The translations under genes were made by a program, and so were the position numbers. This document shows positions 28,533 to 37,711 of a stretch of DNA of 64,000 nt, in pieces (position 1 is the stretch's first letter; every line of letters begins with the position of its first letter). Under the pieces are notes generated by a model. The model saw only the letters and a list, made by a program, of their open reading frames with translations, made no database searches and was not told the origin of the DNA. Where the stretch lies: NCBI GenBank assembly GCA_026397965.1, contig JAPLTU010000048.1:47790-111789 (forward strand), read 5' to 3'. The DNA is from Verrucomicrobiota bacterium (GTDB lineage Bacteria; Verrucomicrobiota; Verrucomicrobiia; Opitutales; UBA953).

Positions 28533-30329
28533 ATGAACGAATCTAATCAACCTTTGCAGCCAACCAGCCCCGGCTTCCTGCAGTCCACGCGCTTTCAGGC
28601 GCTCATCCTCGGCGCCCTCGTGCTCTTCCTCTTCTGGTGGCGTCTCGGAAGCCTTGGCTTAATTGACCCCGATGAACCTTTTTACGCGCTCACGAGCCGC
28701 GAGATGGTGCAAACCGGCGATTGGATCACGCCCCGCGTTTTCGGTGAACCCCAATTCGAAAAGCCGATTCTCTTCTACTGGGAAACCTGCCTAGCTCAGA
28801 TCATCTTCGGCGATAACGAATTCGCCGCCCGCGTCCCCGGCGCGCTCGCCGCTACTCTGGTAGTCTTTCTCACCTGGGGCATCGGTCGGAAACTCTTCTC
28901 GCCGCTGGCCGGCTTCTTGGCGGCCATCATCGTCGGCACTGGCTCACTCTTCGTAGTGATGTCACGCCTGATGCTGACGGATCTTTCGCACACCCTCTTT
29001 ATCTCGGCGGGCATGTACTGCCTCTGGCGGGCATTCCACGATGAGCCCCGCCGACTACGCTGGCTTCTGGCCCTGACCATCACCTCTGCCCTCTCAATGC
29101 TGACCAAGGGCCCGCAAGGCCTCCTCTTCATCGCGATGGCCAGTTTAGCCTACGGCTGGCTGAGTGGGCTTAAGTCGCCTTGGAGCTGGCGGCATCTGGC
29201 TCTCTGCGTGCCTCTCTGGTTACTACTCGTCGTGCCTTGGTATCTGGCGATGTTCCTGCTGCACCAATCCGGGCCGACCTCGCCGGCGACCGGCTGGGCC
29301 TACTATTGGGACACGTTCTTCATCCACGAGAACTGGGACCGGTTCTTCCACGCCGAACATAAGGGCAATGACCATTGGTATTACTACCTCGAGATGCTCA
29401 TCGGCGGTTCACTGCCGTGGATCCCCCTGATTATCGCCGCGCTCTGGGAAACGGCTGCGAACTTTCGCGAGCGTTTCCGCACCCAGCCTGGGCTCACAAT
29501 GGTCATCTGCTGGTTCGTTCCGTCCTACCTCTTCATGACCCTCGCCGCGAGCAAGCTGCCGAGTTATATCTTCTTCCTCATCGTACCCTTGGCCCTGCTG
29601 GCCGGCGTCACGCTCGAGCGATGGCTTCGCGATGGCTTCGGCCCCGCGGAACGCTGGGCAGTCGGATTTTTCACGCTCCTGCAAGGCGTCGCGCTGATTT
29701 GGTACCTGCCGACGTTTCACCCCAATTCACTGCCGTTCCTCCCGCAACTCATTGCCCTAGGTATACCGCTCACGATCGCCGGACTCTTTGCCCTATTCCG
29801 TCAAGCTTTCCTTTGGGCGGCCGTATCCGTTTTCTTTAATGTCGTTCTGGTCTTCACTGCCTTCTTCTGGATTGAAGCCCGGCTCGAAGGCACGGTGGGC
29901 AGTCGGGAGATCTGCAAAATCGCGGCCATGGCACGCAAGCCGGGCGAGAAACTCGTGACTTGTAGCTTCCTCGGCCGAGCCGCGAAGTTCTACCTCGGCG
30001 AAACCCCTGCCGCGATTTTTGTCCCCGACCCGAAACTCTTGGCCGACTACGGTAAAGGCAACTTCCGCCCCTACTACCCCTTCTATTCCTATCACCCCTT
30101 GCCCCAGCTCACCATTGAGCAGCAATTAGGGGAATTTGCCCACACAAATGGCTCGCTGCTTTGCATCGGCGAGAAACGAGACTTCCAACACCTGAACACC
30201 TCGGAGGGCTCCTCGGTGCGTGGCCGCTGCGAACTACTCGGTGAAACCGGCGACACCCCCGGACGTGCGGTCTTCCGTATCCACCCCAAAGACTGGCGTC
30301 CCGCCAACTCTGCCGCGGAAATTAAATAG
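28533..30329 (+). CDS. GT-C fold membrane glycosyltransferase (ArnT/PMT-like, GT39/GT83 type)
   Basis: 598 residues with about eleven to twelve membrane helices and a C-terminal periplasmic part of about 130 residues. The first periplasmic loop has the catalytic acidic motif LIDPDEPFYALTSREM (Asp45/Asp47-Glu48) followed by WITPRVFGEPQFEKPILFYW, which is typical of ArnT-like enzymes. These transfer a sugar from a polyprenyl-phosphate donor to a lipid or protein in the periplasm. It starts 3 bases after the PIG-L stop, so the two are translationally coupled. The convergent GT2 gene at 30332 could supply the polyprenyl-phosphate sugar. Acceptor unknown. Confidence 0.88.
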   Translation: MNESNQPLQPTSPGFLQSTRFQALILGALVLFLFWWRLGSLGLIDPDEPFYALTSREMVQTGDWITPRVFGEPQFEKPILFYWETCLAQIIFGDNEFAARVPGALAATLVVFLTWGIGRKLFSPLAGFLAAIIVGTGSLFVVMSRLMLTDLSHTLFISAGMYCLWRAFHDEPRRLRWLLALTITSALSMLTKGPQGLLFIAMASLAYGWLSGLKSPWSWRHLALCVPLWLLLVVPWYLAMFLLHQSGPTSPATGWAYYWDTFFIHENWDRFFHAEHKGNDHWYYYLEMLIGGSLPWIPLIIAALWETAANFRERFRTQPGLTMVICWFVPSYLFMTLAASKLPSYIFFLIVPLALLAGVTLERWLRDGFGPAERWAVGFFTLLQGVALIWYLPTFHPNSLPFLPQLIALGIPLTIAGLFALFRQAFLWAAVSVFFNVVLVFTAFFWIEARLEGTVGSREICKIAAMARKPGEKLVTCSFLGRAAKFYLGETPAAIFVPDPKLLADYGKGNFRPYYPFYSYHPLPQLTIEQQLGEFAHTNGSLLCIGEKRDFQHLNTSEGSSVRGRCELLGETGDTPGRAVFRIHPKDWRPANSAAEIK

Positions 30330-30331
30330 CC

Positions 30332-31000
30332 TTAAAGGCGTCGCAGCAGCTTGAAGAAACGCAGCGTATCTTGCACGGGGCGAATCTTACTCCGCTCTTC
30401 TCCGTAAGTCGTCGGGACGGCGACGCTGCTAATTTTTCCGCCCGCCCGAGCCGTCAGAATCAGGACTTCAGATTCATATTCGAAATGATCAGCCACCGCG
30501 CCCAAGAGCACGGGATTAGCCAAGCGGACGCCACGATACCCACACTGAGAATCCGGGATCGGACAACGGCAGATCCGAGTGATCAGCCAAGACATCAGCG
30601 CGTTTACGGTCCGCCGTAAAAGCGGCATGCCTTTCGGGTTGGCGAAGCGATTACCCAAGACGATTTCCACGCCCGGCTCAGCCAAGGCGACCATGAAAGC
30701 GGGGATCCGCTCGGGGTCGTGCTGACCATCCGCATCCAAGGCGATCGCGTGGGTGAAGCCTAATTGTTTCAAGGCCGCAAACCCGGTCTTGAGGGCCGCG
30801 CCCTTGCCACGATTTACCTCATGCCGAATCACGCGCGCCCCGGCCTCTTGGGCCCGAGCCGAAGTCGCATCCGGTGAGCAATCATCCACCACCATGACGG
30901 TGGCCAAATGCACCCGACAGCCGCGGATGACTTCAGCAATGCGGGCCTCCTCGCGATACGCCGGCAAGACGACCGCAATCCTCACATCAGCCTCAGACAC
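30332..31000 (-). CDS. GT2 family glycosyltransferase (polyprenyl-phosphate sugar synthase-like)
   Basis: 222 residues. The GT-A nucleotide-sugar fold shows [18 protein letters not shown], the [10 protein letters not shown] acid pair (Asp39-Asp40) and the metal-binding [14 protein letters not shown] (DxD at 89-91). It resembles dolichol/undecaprenyl-phosphate mannose or glucose synthases but lacks C-terminal membrane helices, so it would be a peripheral membrane enzyme. Its start overlaps the end of gltA by 8 bases, placing it last in the minus-strand operon, while its stop is 2 bases from that of the GT-C gene on the other strand. Function with that GT-C enzyme is an inference from position. 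Confidence 0.88.
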   Translation of the reverse strand: MSEADVRIAVVLPAYREEARIAEVIRGCRVHLATVMVVDDCSPDATSARAQEAGARVIRHEVNRGKGAALKTGFAALKQLGFTHAIALDADGQHDPERIPAFMVALAEPGVEIVLGNRFANPKGMPLLRRTVNALMSWLITRICRCPIPDSQCGYRGVRLANPVLLGAVADHFEYESEVLILTARAGGKISSVAVPTTYGEERSKIRPVQDTLRFFKLLRRL

Positions 31001-32294
31001 GGCTCGCGATGGGCGAATAACTACGGTTCACGTTCCCCACGTAAATCTGACGCGGGCGGTGAATTTTCTGCTTCGGCGTTTCGGCGATTTCCTTCCAATG
31101 CGAAATCCAACCAGGCATCCGGCCGATGGCGAAGATAACCGTGAACATCTCCGTCGGGATGCCGATGGCCTTCAGGATGATACCCGAATAAAAGTCGACG
31201 TTCGGATAAAGGTTACGCTGCTTGAAATAGGGGTCGTTAAGCGCGGCATCTTCGAGGCGCATTGCGATGGTTAGGAGCGGGTCGTTGATGCCAAGTACTT
31301 TGAGGACCTTATCGCACTGCGCCTTGATAATCTTGGCCCGCGGATCGTAATTTTTATAAACCCGATGCCCGAAACCCATGAGGCGGACGCTCTTAGTCTT
31401 ATCTTTGGCGTCGGCGATGAAGCGGGAACCGTCGTCGCCCGCGGCATGAATCTCCTCCAGCATCTCGATGACGGCCTGATTCGCGCCACCGTGCAACGGA
31501 CCCCAAAGCGCACAAACGCCTGCCGAAACGGAGGGGAAAAGATTAGCCCCACCCGAGGCCACCATGCGCACCGTCGAGGTGGAACAATTTTGCTCGTGGT
31601 CGGCATGCAGCAAAAGAATCAAATCCAGCGCCCGGGCGATTTCCGGATGGACGGCGTAATCGGCGTTGGGCTGCGAGAAGAGCAGGTGCAGGAAGTTGGA
31701 GCAGTAATCGAGACCCGGCTTAGGATAGACCGGCGGTTCGCCTTCCTTGGAGCGGTGGGCGAGCGCAGCAAGAGTGCGGACCTTGGAGATGAGCACGGCG
31801 GCCGTCTCATCAAACTTCGCCAAATCGTGCGCCCGCTCGTTCGTCCCGAGTTCCGGATAATAACAACCGAGGGTATTCAGGGTAGCCGACAAGACCGCCA
31901 TCGGATGCGCGTTGCCGGGGAAGCCGCTCAAGGCGATGCGGAGGCCTTCATGGATCTGGGAATTATCCAAAATCCGCGCCTTAAAGTCATTCAACTGCCC
32001 AGCGGTCGGCAGTTCGCCGTAAATCAACAGATAGGCCGTCTCGATGAAGGTCGATTTCTCGGCCAGCTCTTCGATACTGTAACCACGATAACGTAAGATG
32101 CCCTTTTCTCCATCGATGAAGGTCACCTTAGACTCGCATGCACCCGTATTGGCATAACCGTCGTCGAAAGTGATATAACCCGTCTCATCCCGGAGCTTGC
32201 GCACATCCACCGCTCGCTCGCCCTCTGAGCCTACGATGATGGGGAGGACGATATCCTTATCGTCTAATTTGAGAGTGGCGTGGGGTGTGCTCAT
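30993..32294 (-). CDS. gltA: Citrate synthase
   Basis: 433 residues, the length of the hexameric, NADH-responsive Gram-negative type. It condenses oxaloacetate with acetyl-CoA to citrate. Catalytic blocks are present: [19 protein letters not shown] with the first active histidine, [15 protein letters not shown] with the second, and [17 protein letters not shown]. The N-terminal beta domain ([19 protein letters not shown]) is typical of type II enzymes. It sits 34 bases after hisH and shares 8 bases with the GT2 gene, an unusual operon context for gltA. No Shine-Dalgarno sequence is evident. Confidence 0.97.
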   Translation of the reverse strand: MSTPHATLKLDDKDIVLPIIVGSEGERAVDVRKLRDETGYITFDDGYANTGACESKVTFIDGEKGILRYRGYSIEELAEKSTFIETAYLLIYGELPTAGQLNDFKARILDNSQIHEGLRIALSGFPGNAHPMAVLSATLNTLGCYYPELGTNERAHDLAKFDETAAVLISKVRTLAALAHRSKEGEPPVYPKPGLDYCSNFLHLLFSQPNADYAVHPEIARALDLILLLHADHEQNCSTSTVRMVASGGANLFPSVSAGVCALWGPLHGGANQAVIEMLEEIHAAGDDGSRFIADAKDKTKSVRLMGFGHRVYKNYDPRAKIIKAQCDKVLKVLGINDPLLTIAMRLEDAALNDPYFKQRNLYPNVDFYSGIILKAIGIPTEMFTVIFAIGRMPGWISHWKEIAETPKQKIHRPRQIYVGNVNRSYSPIASRV

Positions 32295-32328
32295 GGCGGA
32301 GGTTGGGAACGCCAGGACAAAGCAGACC

Positions 32329-32973
32329 TCAGCGGGTCGTCAAAGTCAGAAAATTGCGGTAAAGTTGCAAGCCTTTGGCCTGACTTTTCTCGGGGTGGAA
32401 CTGGGTCGCAAAGACCCGACCACGGCGAACGCCGCTCACGAATCGACCCGCATAGTCGGTCTCAGACCAGACAATGGCCGGATCGGTCTCGACCACCCTG
32501 TAGCTGTGGACGAAGTAAAATGGCTCCCCCTCTGTCCGCAGGCCTTGGGTCAACGGGCTACCGGTCTTAAAAATCGCCTCATTCCAACCCATATGCGGGA
32601 TACGTAGCCCCGGCTGAGAGGGGAAGCGCTTGACGACTCCCGGGAAAATACCCAACCCAAGGCGGTCCGACTCCTCGGAACGCTCAAAGAGGACCTGGAG
32701 ACCCATACAGACGCCAAGGAAAGGCCGGTCCGCCGCAATCCAAGCATTTAGGAAAGTCTCAAAATCGTTGCGGCGGATACAATCCATACAATCAGCCATC
32801 GCCCCCTGCCCTGGAAAAACCACCGCTTCGGCCTCCTCGGCTTGCTGGGGCGTAGCCGCAAGATAAGCGTCGGCCCCGACCGCAGCTAAGGCCCGGCTGA
32901 CACTCCGTAGGTTACCCATGCCATAATCAATGACGGCAACCTTGGGACGGCGCGCTGACCCTGTTGCTTCCAC
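32329..32973 (-). CDS. hisH: Imidazole glycerol phosphate synthase, glutaminase subunit
   Basis: A 214-residue class I glutamine amidotransferase that supplies ammonia to HisF in histidine synthesis. The N-terminus [14 protein letters not shown] is family-specific. The nucleophile Cys89 lies in [12 protein letters not shown], and the His/Glu pair is in [14 protein letters not shown] near residue 196. It is 5 bases downstream of hisB. The partner genes hisF and hisA are not in the window, so the pathway is split across the genome. Confidence 0.96.
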   Translation of the reverse strand: MEATGSARRPKVAVIDYGMGNLRSVSRALAAVGADAYLAATPQQAEEAEAVVFPGQGAMADCMDCIRRNDFETFLNAWIAADRPFLGVCMGLQVLFERSEESDRLGLGIFPGVVKRFPSQPGLRIPHMGWNEAIFKTGSPLTQGLRTEGEPFYFVHSYRVVETDPAIVWSETDYAGRFVSGVRRGRVFATQFHPEKSQAKGLQLYRNFLTLTTR

Positions 32974-32978
32974 AATTT

Positions 32979-33581
32979 TTAGGCGAGCGTTCCCTTGGTA
33001 CTGGGCACCCGGCCGCCCTGCCGGGCGTCGATTTCCACCGCCGCCCGTAAGGCACGCGCAAAGGCCTTGAAGAGTGCCTCCGCGATGTGGTGCGGCTCTT
33101 CACCGTACTCTAGTTTCAAGTGCAAGTTACAACCCAAGGCATTAGCGAACCCTTGGAAAAATTCGCGCACCAAGGCGATATTGAAATCCTTCACCATGTA
33201 GTTGGTGATTTCGACTTGGTAGACCATCATCGGGCGGTTGCTCAGGTCGATGACGCAACGAGCCAAGGTCTCATCCATCGGCAAGATGAAAAATCCGTAA
33301 CGCCGAATACCGGCCTTGTCGCCTAAAGCTTCTTTGATGGCTTGGCCTAATACGATCCCCACGTCTTCGACGGTGTGGTGATAATCGACGTCCGTATCGC
33401 CGTCGGCCTTCAACTTCAGGTCGATCAGGGCATGCCGGGAGAAAAGCGTGAGCATGTGGTCGAAGAAAGCCACGCCCGTGCTGATCTCGGAGGTTCCCTG
33501 CCCGTCGAGATTCACCGTCAGGTTGATCTTGGTTTCTGCCGTATCTCGGCGGATGGTGGCCTGTCGAACTCCTGCGCTCAT
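32979..33581 (-). CDS. hisB: Imidazoleglycerol-phosphate dehydratase
   Basis: About 200 residues, the size of single-function HisB, which dehydrates imidazole glycerol phosphate using two manganese ions. The metal-binding histidine blocks [24 protein letters not shown] and [14 protein letters not shown] are intact. I chose ATG 33581 ([19 protein letters not shown]), which matches family N-termini and lies 37 bases after the hisC stop. A longer frame to 33698 would overlap hisC and adds unrelated sequence. A GGGG run 11 bases upstream is a weak ribosome site. Confidence 0.95.
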   Translation of the reverse strand: MSAGVRQATIRRDTAETKINLTVNLDGQGTSEISTGVAFFDHMLTLFSRHALIDLKLKADGDTDVDYHHTVEDVGIVLGQAIKEALGDKAGIRRYGFFILPMDETLARCVIDLSNRPMMVYQVEITNYMVKDFNIALVREFFQGFANALGCNLHLKLEYGEEPHHIAEALFKAFARALRAAVEIDARQGGRVPSTKGTLA

Positions 33582-33618
33582 GAGCAAGAAATCCCCTTTG
33601 TGAGCCAGATTGTCAACC

Positions 33619-34707
33619 TCACCCTTTAGTCCAAGCTTTGGCCGCGGCCACGAACTGCGCCATTTCAACCTCCGACCCGATGCTGATCCGTAAAGCATTC
33701 GCGGTCAGGGGATGATGCGGAAACAGACGGACTAAAATCTTCCGCTGACGCAAAAAATCGAAAGCGTGGGCGGCCGTCGCGGCAGAAGCCGGACGCTGGG
33801 CCGAAACCGGTGTAGCGAGGAGGAAGTTAGTCGCCGATGGGTTAACTTTCCAGCCAAGCCGCACCAGTTCTTCACTCAGCATTGTCCGACTGGCGCAAAT
33901 CTTGGACACGGTAACGGCCAGCCATTCGCGATCCTCCAAAGCCGCGGCGGCGGCTACCTGGGCGAGTCGATCGAGATTATAACTATCACGCACACGATGC
34001 AGCACCTCCGCGACCTCCGGCGGGCAGAGCGCATACCCCGCACGCAAGCCCGCCAAGGCATGACCTTTCGATAAAGTCCGCGTCACGACGACATTGGGCA
34101 GGGCCTTGGCGAGTTCGGCGCAGTCGGCCTCGGCGAACGCTGCATACGCTTCATCAATCACCAACAATCCGGGAAAGCTTTCCGCCAGCGCCCTGACCTT
34201 TTCCGGCGTAAAGGCCACGCCCAACGGCGCGTTCGGGTTTGTCAGAAAAAAGACGGCCGCCCCACATCGTGCCACCTTTTCGATTTCGAAAGAGTAATCG
34301 GGCATGAGCGGCACCCGGATGACTTCGGCCCCTTGTGCGGCCGCCAAGACAGGATAAAGCGAATAGCTTGGCGTCAACATGCCCACCGAACGCCCCGGAC
34401 CAGCGTAACCCCGGATCAATAAGTTAAGGAGGTCGTCCGAGCCATTCCCCGCCACGATGTGCCGCTCATCAAAGCCGTGCAACCGGGCCGCCGCCTGGCG
34501 CAGCGGCGAGGCATCCGGCGATGGATAAAGCCGCAGTAACGCCCCCCCATCGGCCAAGGCCGCACGCATCGCCTCCAACGCTCTCTGGCTCGGCGGATAA
34601 GGGTTTTCGTTGGTATTTAATTTCACCCAACCCCCACCCTGCGGCTGCTCTCCAGGAGTATACGCCACCATCGCTGCGATATGAGGATTTGGCTGAGGCG
34701 AAGGCAT
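33619..34707 (-). CDS. hisC: Histidinol-phosphate aminotransferase
   Basis: A 362-residue pyridoxal-phosphate enzyme of fold type I that makes histidinol phosphate from imidazole acetol phosphate and glutamate. Visible features are the substrate-binding [12 protein letters not shown] near the N-terminus, [15 protein letters not shown] for cofactor phosphate, [11 protein letters not shown], and the PLP lysine in [19 protein letters not shown]. The C-terminal [11 protein letters not shown] is standard. Its ATG overlaps the ptsI stop by one base (TAATG), a sign of coupled translation. Confidence 0.95.
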   Translation of the reverse strand: MPSPQPNPHIAAMVAYTPGEQPQGGGWVKLNTNENPYPPSQRALEAMRAALADGGALLRLYPSPDASPLRQAAARLHGFDERHIVAGNGSDDLLNLLIRGYAGPGRSVGMLTPSYSLYPVLAAAQGAEVIRVPLMPDYSFEIEKVARCGAAVFFLTNPNAPLGVAFTPEKVRALAESFPGLLVIDEAYAAFAEADCAELAKALPNVVVTRTLSKGHALAGLRAGYALCPPEVAEVLHRVRDSYNLDRLAQVAAAAALEDREWLAVTVSKICASRTMLSEELVRLGWKVNPSATNFLLATPVSAQRPASAATAAHAFDFLRQRKILVRLFPHHPLTANALRISIGSEVEMAQFVAAAKAWTKG

Positions 34708-36455
34708 TAACGAAGCTTAAGTTTATGGGCGGCAAAATCCTGCAATAAAAGGCGGGTAAGAATAGCCTCGGGCGAACTCAGGACGCGTTGGGCTAACTGC
34801 TGCAGTTCAGTTAAAGAAGAATGCCGCAGCATGAAACGCACCTCAGGCAAGGCCGCTGGCGACATGCTCAATGCGTGTGCACCCAACCCGAGCAACAGCG
34901 GAGCCCACACCGGGTCCCCAGCCAACTCCCCGCATACCGCCGCTGGAATACCGCGCTGTTTGGCCGCCAAGAAAATACGGGCCAAGGTACGCACTACCGC
35001 CGGATGACACGGCTCGTAAAGGTGGGCCACGCGTTGGTTACCCCGATCGACTGCTAAAAGGTATTGGACCAAATCATTCGTCCCGATACTGAAAAAATCC
35101 GCTTCCAGCGCCAACTCATCAGCCACCATCGCCGCGGAAGGAATTTCGATCATGGCTCCGAGCTTGATCGGCGACCTCGAGGTCACGCCTTCTTGCTTCA
35201 ATTCATTTTCGATGCGGCGAAAAATCTCTTTGGCTCGTCGTAATTCCTCCACACCCGAAATCATGGGGAACATCACCGCGACGGGACCTAACGCCGCCGC
35301 CCGAATGATCGCCCGTAATTGCGGACGAAAAACGTCAGGACGCTCTAAGCAAAGCCTTACCGCCCGATAACCCATGAAAGGATTAGCTTCATCCGCCAAA
35401 TCACCCAAGCGTTTATCGCCCCCTAAATCGAGGGTACGGAAAGTAATCGGACGCCCCTGGGCCAGCTGCACGGCTTCCGCATACTCGGCATATTGTTCCT
35501 CTTCGCTCGGCCAGGCATCGAGACGTAGGTAAAGGTTTTCGGTGCGATAAAGACCCACTCCGCGCCCGTGATACGAGACTGCGTCGTCCATTTCCTCAGG
35601 TGCGCCGATATTGGCCAATAAGGTGAAAGGTGCCCCATCCAACATGACCTCTGGCAAGGCGACTTCACGCATGACCCGATCGCGCCTCGTAAGAATCGCC
35701 TGCACTTTGTCGCGGTAGGCATCAATCGTTTGCTCCGTCGGATTAACGATGACTAAACCGGTCTCACCGTCGACCAAGACGATATCCCCTTCCTTCACCG
35801 CCTCCATCAGGCCTTTCACGCCGACGACGGCCGGAATATCCAAAGAACGCGCCATGATTGCGGAATGGCTGGTGCGCCCGCCCTCTTCGGTGACAAAAGC
35901 AGAAACCCCATCGTCATGCAGGCCCGCGGTATCCGAAGGGGTCAGGTCGCGCGCTACGACGACATGCAATTTGGCTGCTTCGCCCGCCCGCTCCGGCTGG
36001 GTTCCTAAAAGTTGCTCCAAAACGCGTCCCGTAACGTCGCGAATATCCGCTGCCCGTTCGCGCAAGAAGTCGTCGTCCATCTTCTCGAAGATCTCGATGT
36101 AACGCTGGGCGACTTCTTGAAAACAGAACTCGACGTTAAAACCACTCTTCTTCACCTCGCGGCTGACATCATCGATTAAGGCGACGTCTTCAAGGACGAG
36201 TAAATGGGCGTCAAAAATTGCGGCCTCAGATTCGTTGAGTTTACGGGCGATATCGTCGCGCAATTTACTGATCTCCAGACGCGTGGCCCCCAAGGCGGCC
36301 TCCAACCGACGGATTTCAGCCTCCGAATCATTAACCTTCTGACATGCCACGATGGCCATCCCCTTCATCAACAGATACACTGGACCTCTCGCCACGCCTG
36401 GGGCGGCAGCGGTGCCTTGGAGGCGCTGTTCTGGCCTGTTGTTTTCGGCCTTCAT
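34707..36455 (-). CDS. ptsI: Phosphoenolpyruvate-protein phosphotransferase (PTS enzyme I)
   Basis: A 582-residue enzyme I, which takes phosphate from PEP on a histidine and passes it to HPr. The N-terminal domain has the phosphorylated His197 in EEGGRTSHSAIMARSLDIP. The C-terminal PEP barrel has GVGLYRTENLYL, FSIGTNDLVQYLLAVDRGN and the active cysteine in AAVCGELAGDP. It lacks the GAF domain of the nitrogen-PTS paralogue PtsP. No ptsH or sugar-specific enzyme II is near; instead it heads a hisC-hisB-hisH-gltA run, so in this organism it may serve a regulatory PTS rather than sugar uptake (inference). Confidence 0.95.
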   Translation of the reverse strand: MKAENNRPEQRLQGTAAAPGVARGPVYLLMKGMAIVACQKVNDSEAEIRRLEAALGATRLEISKLRDDIARKLNESEAAIFDAHLLVLEDVALIDDVSREVKKSGFNVEFCFQEVAQRYIEIFEKMDDDFLRERAADIRDVTGRVLEQLLGTQPERAGEAAKLHVVVARDLTPSDTAGLHDDGVSAFVTEEGGRTSHSAIMARSLDIPAVVGVKGLMEAVKEGDIVLVDGETGLVIVNPTEQTIDAYRDKVQAILTRRDRVMREVALPEVMLDGAPFTLLANIGAPEEMDDAVSYHGRGVGLYRTENLYLRLDAWPSEEEQYAEYAEAVQLAQGRPITFRTLDLGGDKRLGDLADEANPFMGYRAVRLCLERPDVFRPQLRAIIRAAALGPVAVMFPMISGVEELRRAKEIFRRIENELKQEGVTSRSPIKLGAMIEIPSAAMVADELALEADFFSIGTNDLVQYLLAVDRGNQRVAHLYEPCHPAVVRTLARIFLAAKQRGIPAAVCGELAGDPVWAPLLLGLGAHALSMSPAALPEVRFMLRHSSLTELQQLAQRVLSSPEAILTRLLLQDFAAHKLKLR

Positions 36456-36508
36456 CTAGGGGTCAATTGATGCTCCCCGACGGAAGAAGCAAGGCAGGAT
36501 TATCGACC

Positions 36509-37015
36509 TTAAGCTTCGTTGACCGTAGGCTCGTCCGCAGGGGTAACAATATCAGGCATTACCAAGGATGGAATCGTCATATCCGGCATCTCTGCACCCA
36601 ACGAAACTTCGAACTCCAGCCCATTATCTACGAACGCAATCAGCGGCATTTCCTGTTCTGCCGCGGAGGGCTCTTCGATACCCGCGGCTTCGACGTAAAA
36701 AAGTAAACCGCTGTACTCGGCCGGAATCGTCACCCGTAGCTCAACAAAAACTAACGCCAGTAGACAAAGGTGGGCGAAGGAACGGCCGGACCTCTGGGCA
36801 AAACCCTGCAACCAAAGCATGGCGGACCTAAACGAACTATCTTCCCGCCGACGCAACACGCTCAACTGCGCTTGGTGCAAACGTAGGCGCGAATGGAAGC
36901 GATGCTGCATCGCAGGCGAGGATTTGATTGCATCGCGCAAACGAACAATTTGCAACTGCGAGGCGGTGCCTTCGAGGTAGCCAACAACTAAAGTTTCGAA
37001 TTCGGAGTTACTCAT
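36509..37015 (-). CDS. Putative anti-sigma factor (single-pass membrane protein)
   Basis: 168 residues. The cytoplasmic N-terminal 70 residues (EFETLVVGYLEGTASQLQIVRLRDAI, HRFHSRLRLHQAQLSVL) are helical and resemble the sigma-binding part of FecR-like or ZAS anti-sigma proteins common in Planctomycetes and Verrucomicrobia. A hydrophobic segment around residues 80-97 (FAHLCLLALVFVELRV) is the likely membrane anchor, followed by a short acidic outer part. The start overlaps the ECF sigma gene by 4 bases (ATGA). No zinc-binding HxxxCxxC is present. Assignment rests mainly on position. Confidence 0.65.
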   Translation of the reverse strand: MSNSEFETLVVGYLEGTASQLQIVRLRDAIKSSPAMQHRFHSRLRLHQAQLSVLRRREDSSFRSAMLWLQGFAQRSGRSFAHLCLLALVFVELRVTIPAEYSGLLFYVEAAGIEEPSAAEQEMPLIAFVDNGLEFEVSLGAEMPDMTIPSLVMPDIVTPADEPTVNEA

Positions 37016-37602
37016 ACTCGAAACTCCTCCCCCATAAGTTCACGCAGGGCTTCGCGAGCGCGGTTAATCCGGCTCTTCACCGTCCCGATCGAGAGGCCAA
37101 GGTCTTCGGCGATCTCTTCGTAAGACATATTGCGAACATTACGCATGGTAAGGATACGAGCGTGTTCGGGCTTCAATTGTTCCATACACTCGGCCACTTT
37201 ATTGACAAATTCATTGGTCTGAGCCTCATGCCCCGGGCCCTGTGCCCCGTCGGAAAGAATGTCATGAAGGGTGGTACCCGGATTATCCCCCAGATCGGCG
37301 TCAAGCGACATGGACTGATCACGCTTACGCCGGCGCCAGTACCAATAGCGATTTCGGGCTAAATTCGTACCGATTTGATGAATCCAGGTCGAAAAGGTGG
37401 CGGTTCCACGAAAAGAGGCCAACACGCGGTGCGCCCGGATAAAGGTGTCTTGGGTGATTTCCTCGGCGTCTTGGCGGTTCCTCAATAAGGAAAAGACCTT
37501 AGCAAAAATTCGCCCCTGATACTTCAGGACCAACTCGTTATAAGCCATCAAGTCGCCTTGGCGGGCCTTATCGAGGGCGGATTGGTCAGCTTCGGTCTCC
37601 AT
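37012..37602 (-). CDS. ECF-subfamily RNA polymerase sigma factor
   Basis: 196 residues. Region 2 runs from about residue 15 to 85 (YNELVLKYQGRIFAKVFSLL, DAEEITQDTFIRAHRVLASF, FSTWIHQIGTNLARN), and region 4 from about 130 to 190 (KPEHARILTMRNVRNMSYEE, then the helix-turn-helix IAEDLGLSIGTVKSRINRA). There is no region 3, as in ECF sigmas. It directs polymerase to a stress or envelope regulon and is presumably held by the downstream anti-sigma protein. Its start is 109 bases from the divergent GTPase operon, so it may autoregulate and could control that operon; no confident promoter motif was found. Confidence 0.93.
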   Translation of the reverse strand: METEADQSALDKARQGDLMAYNELVLKYQGRIFAKVFSLLRNRQDAEEITQDTFIRAHRVLASFRGTATFSTWIHQIGTNLARNRYWYWRRRKRDQSMSLDADLGDNPGTTLHDILSDGAQGPGHEAQTNEFVNKVAECMEQLKPEHARILTMRNVRNMSYEEIAEDLGLSIGTVKSRINRAREALRELMGEEFRV

Positions 37603-37711
37603 ACATTAAGGGTGAATTAAGGTCAGGGGGTGAGGGGTATCTGACAATCATGCTGACATCCCTGCGGATTTCAACAGCAGTCTTCTATCTATTTCCTCGC
37701 CCCAAGGTATT

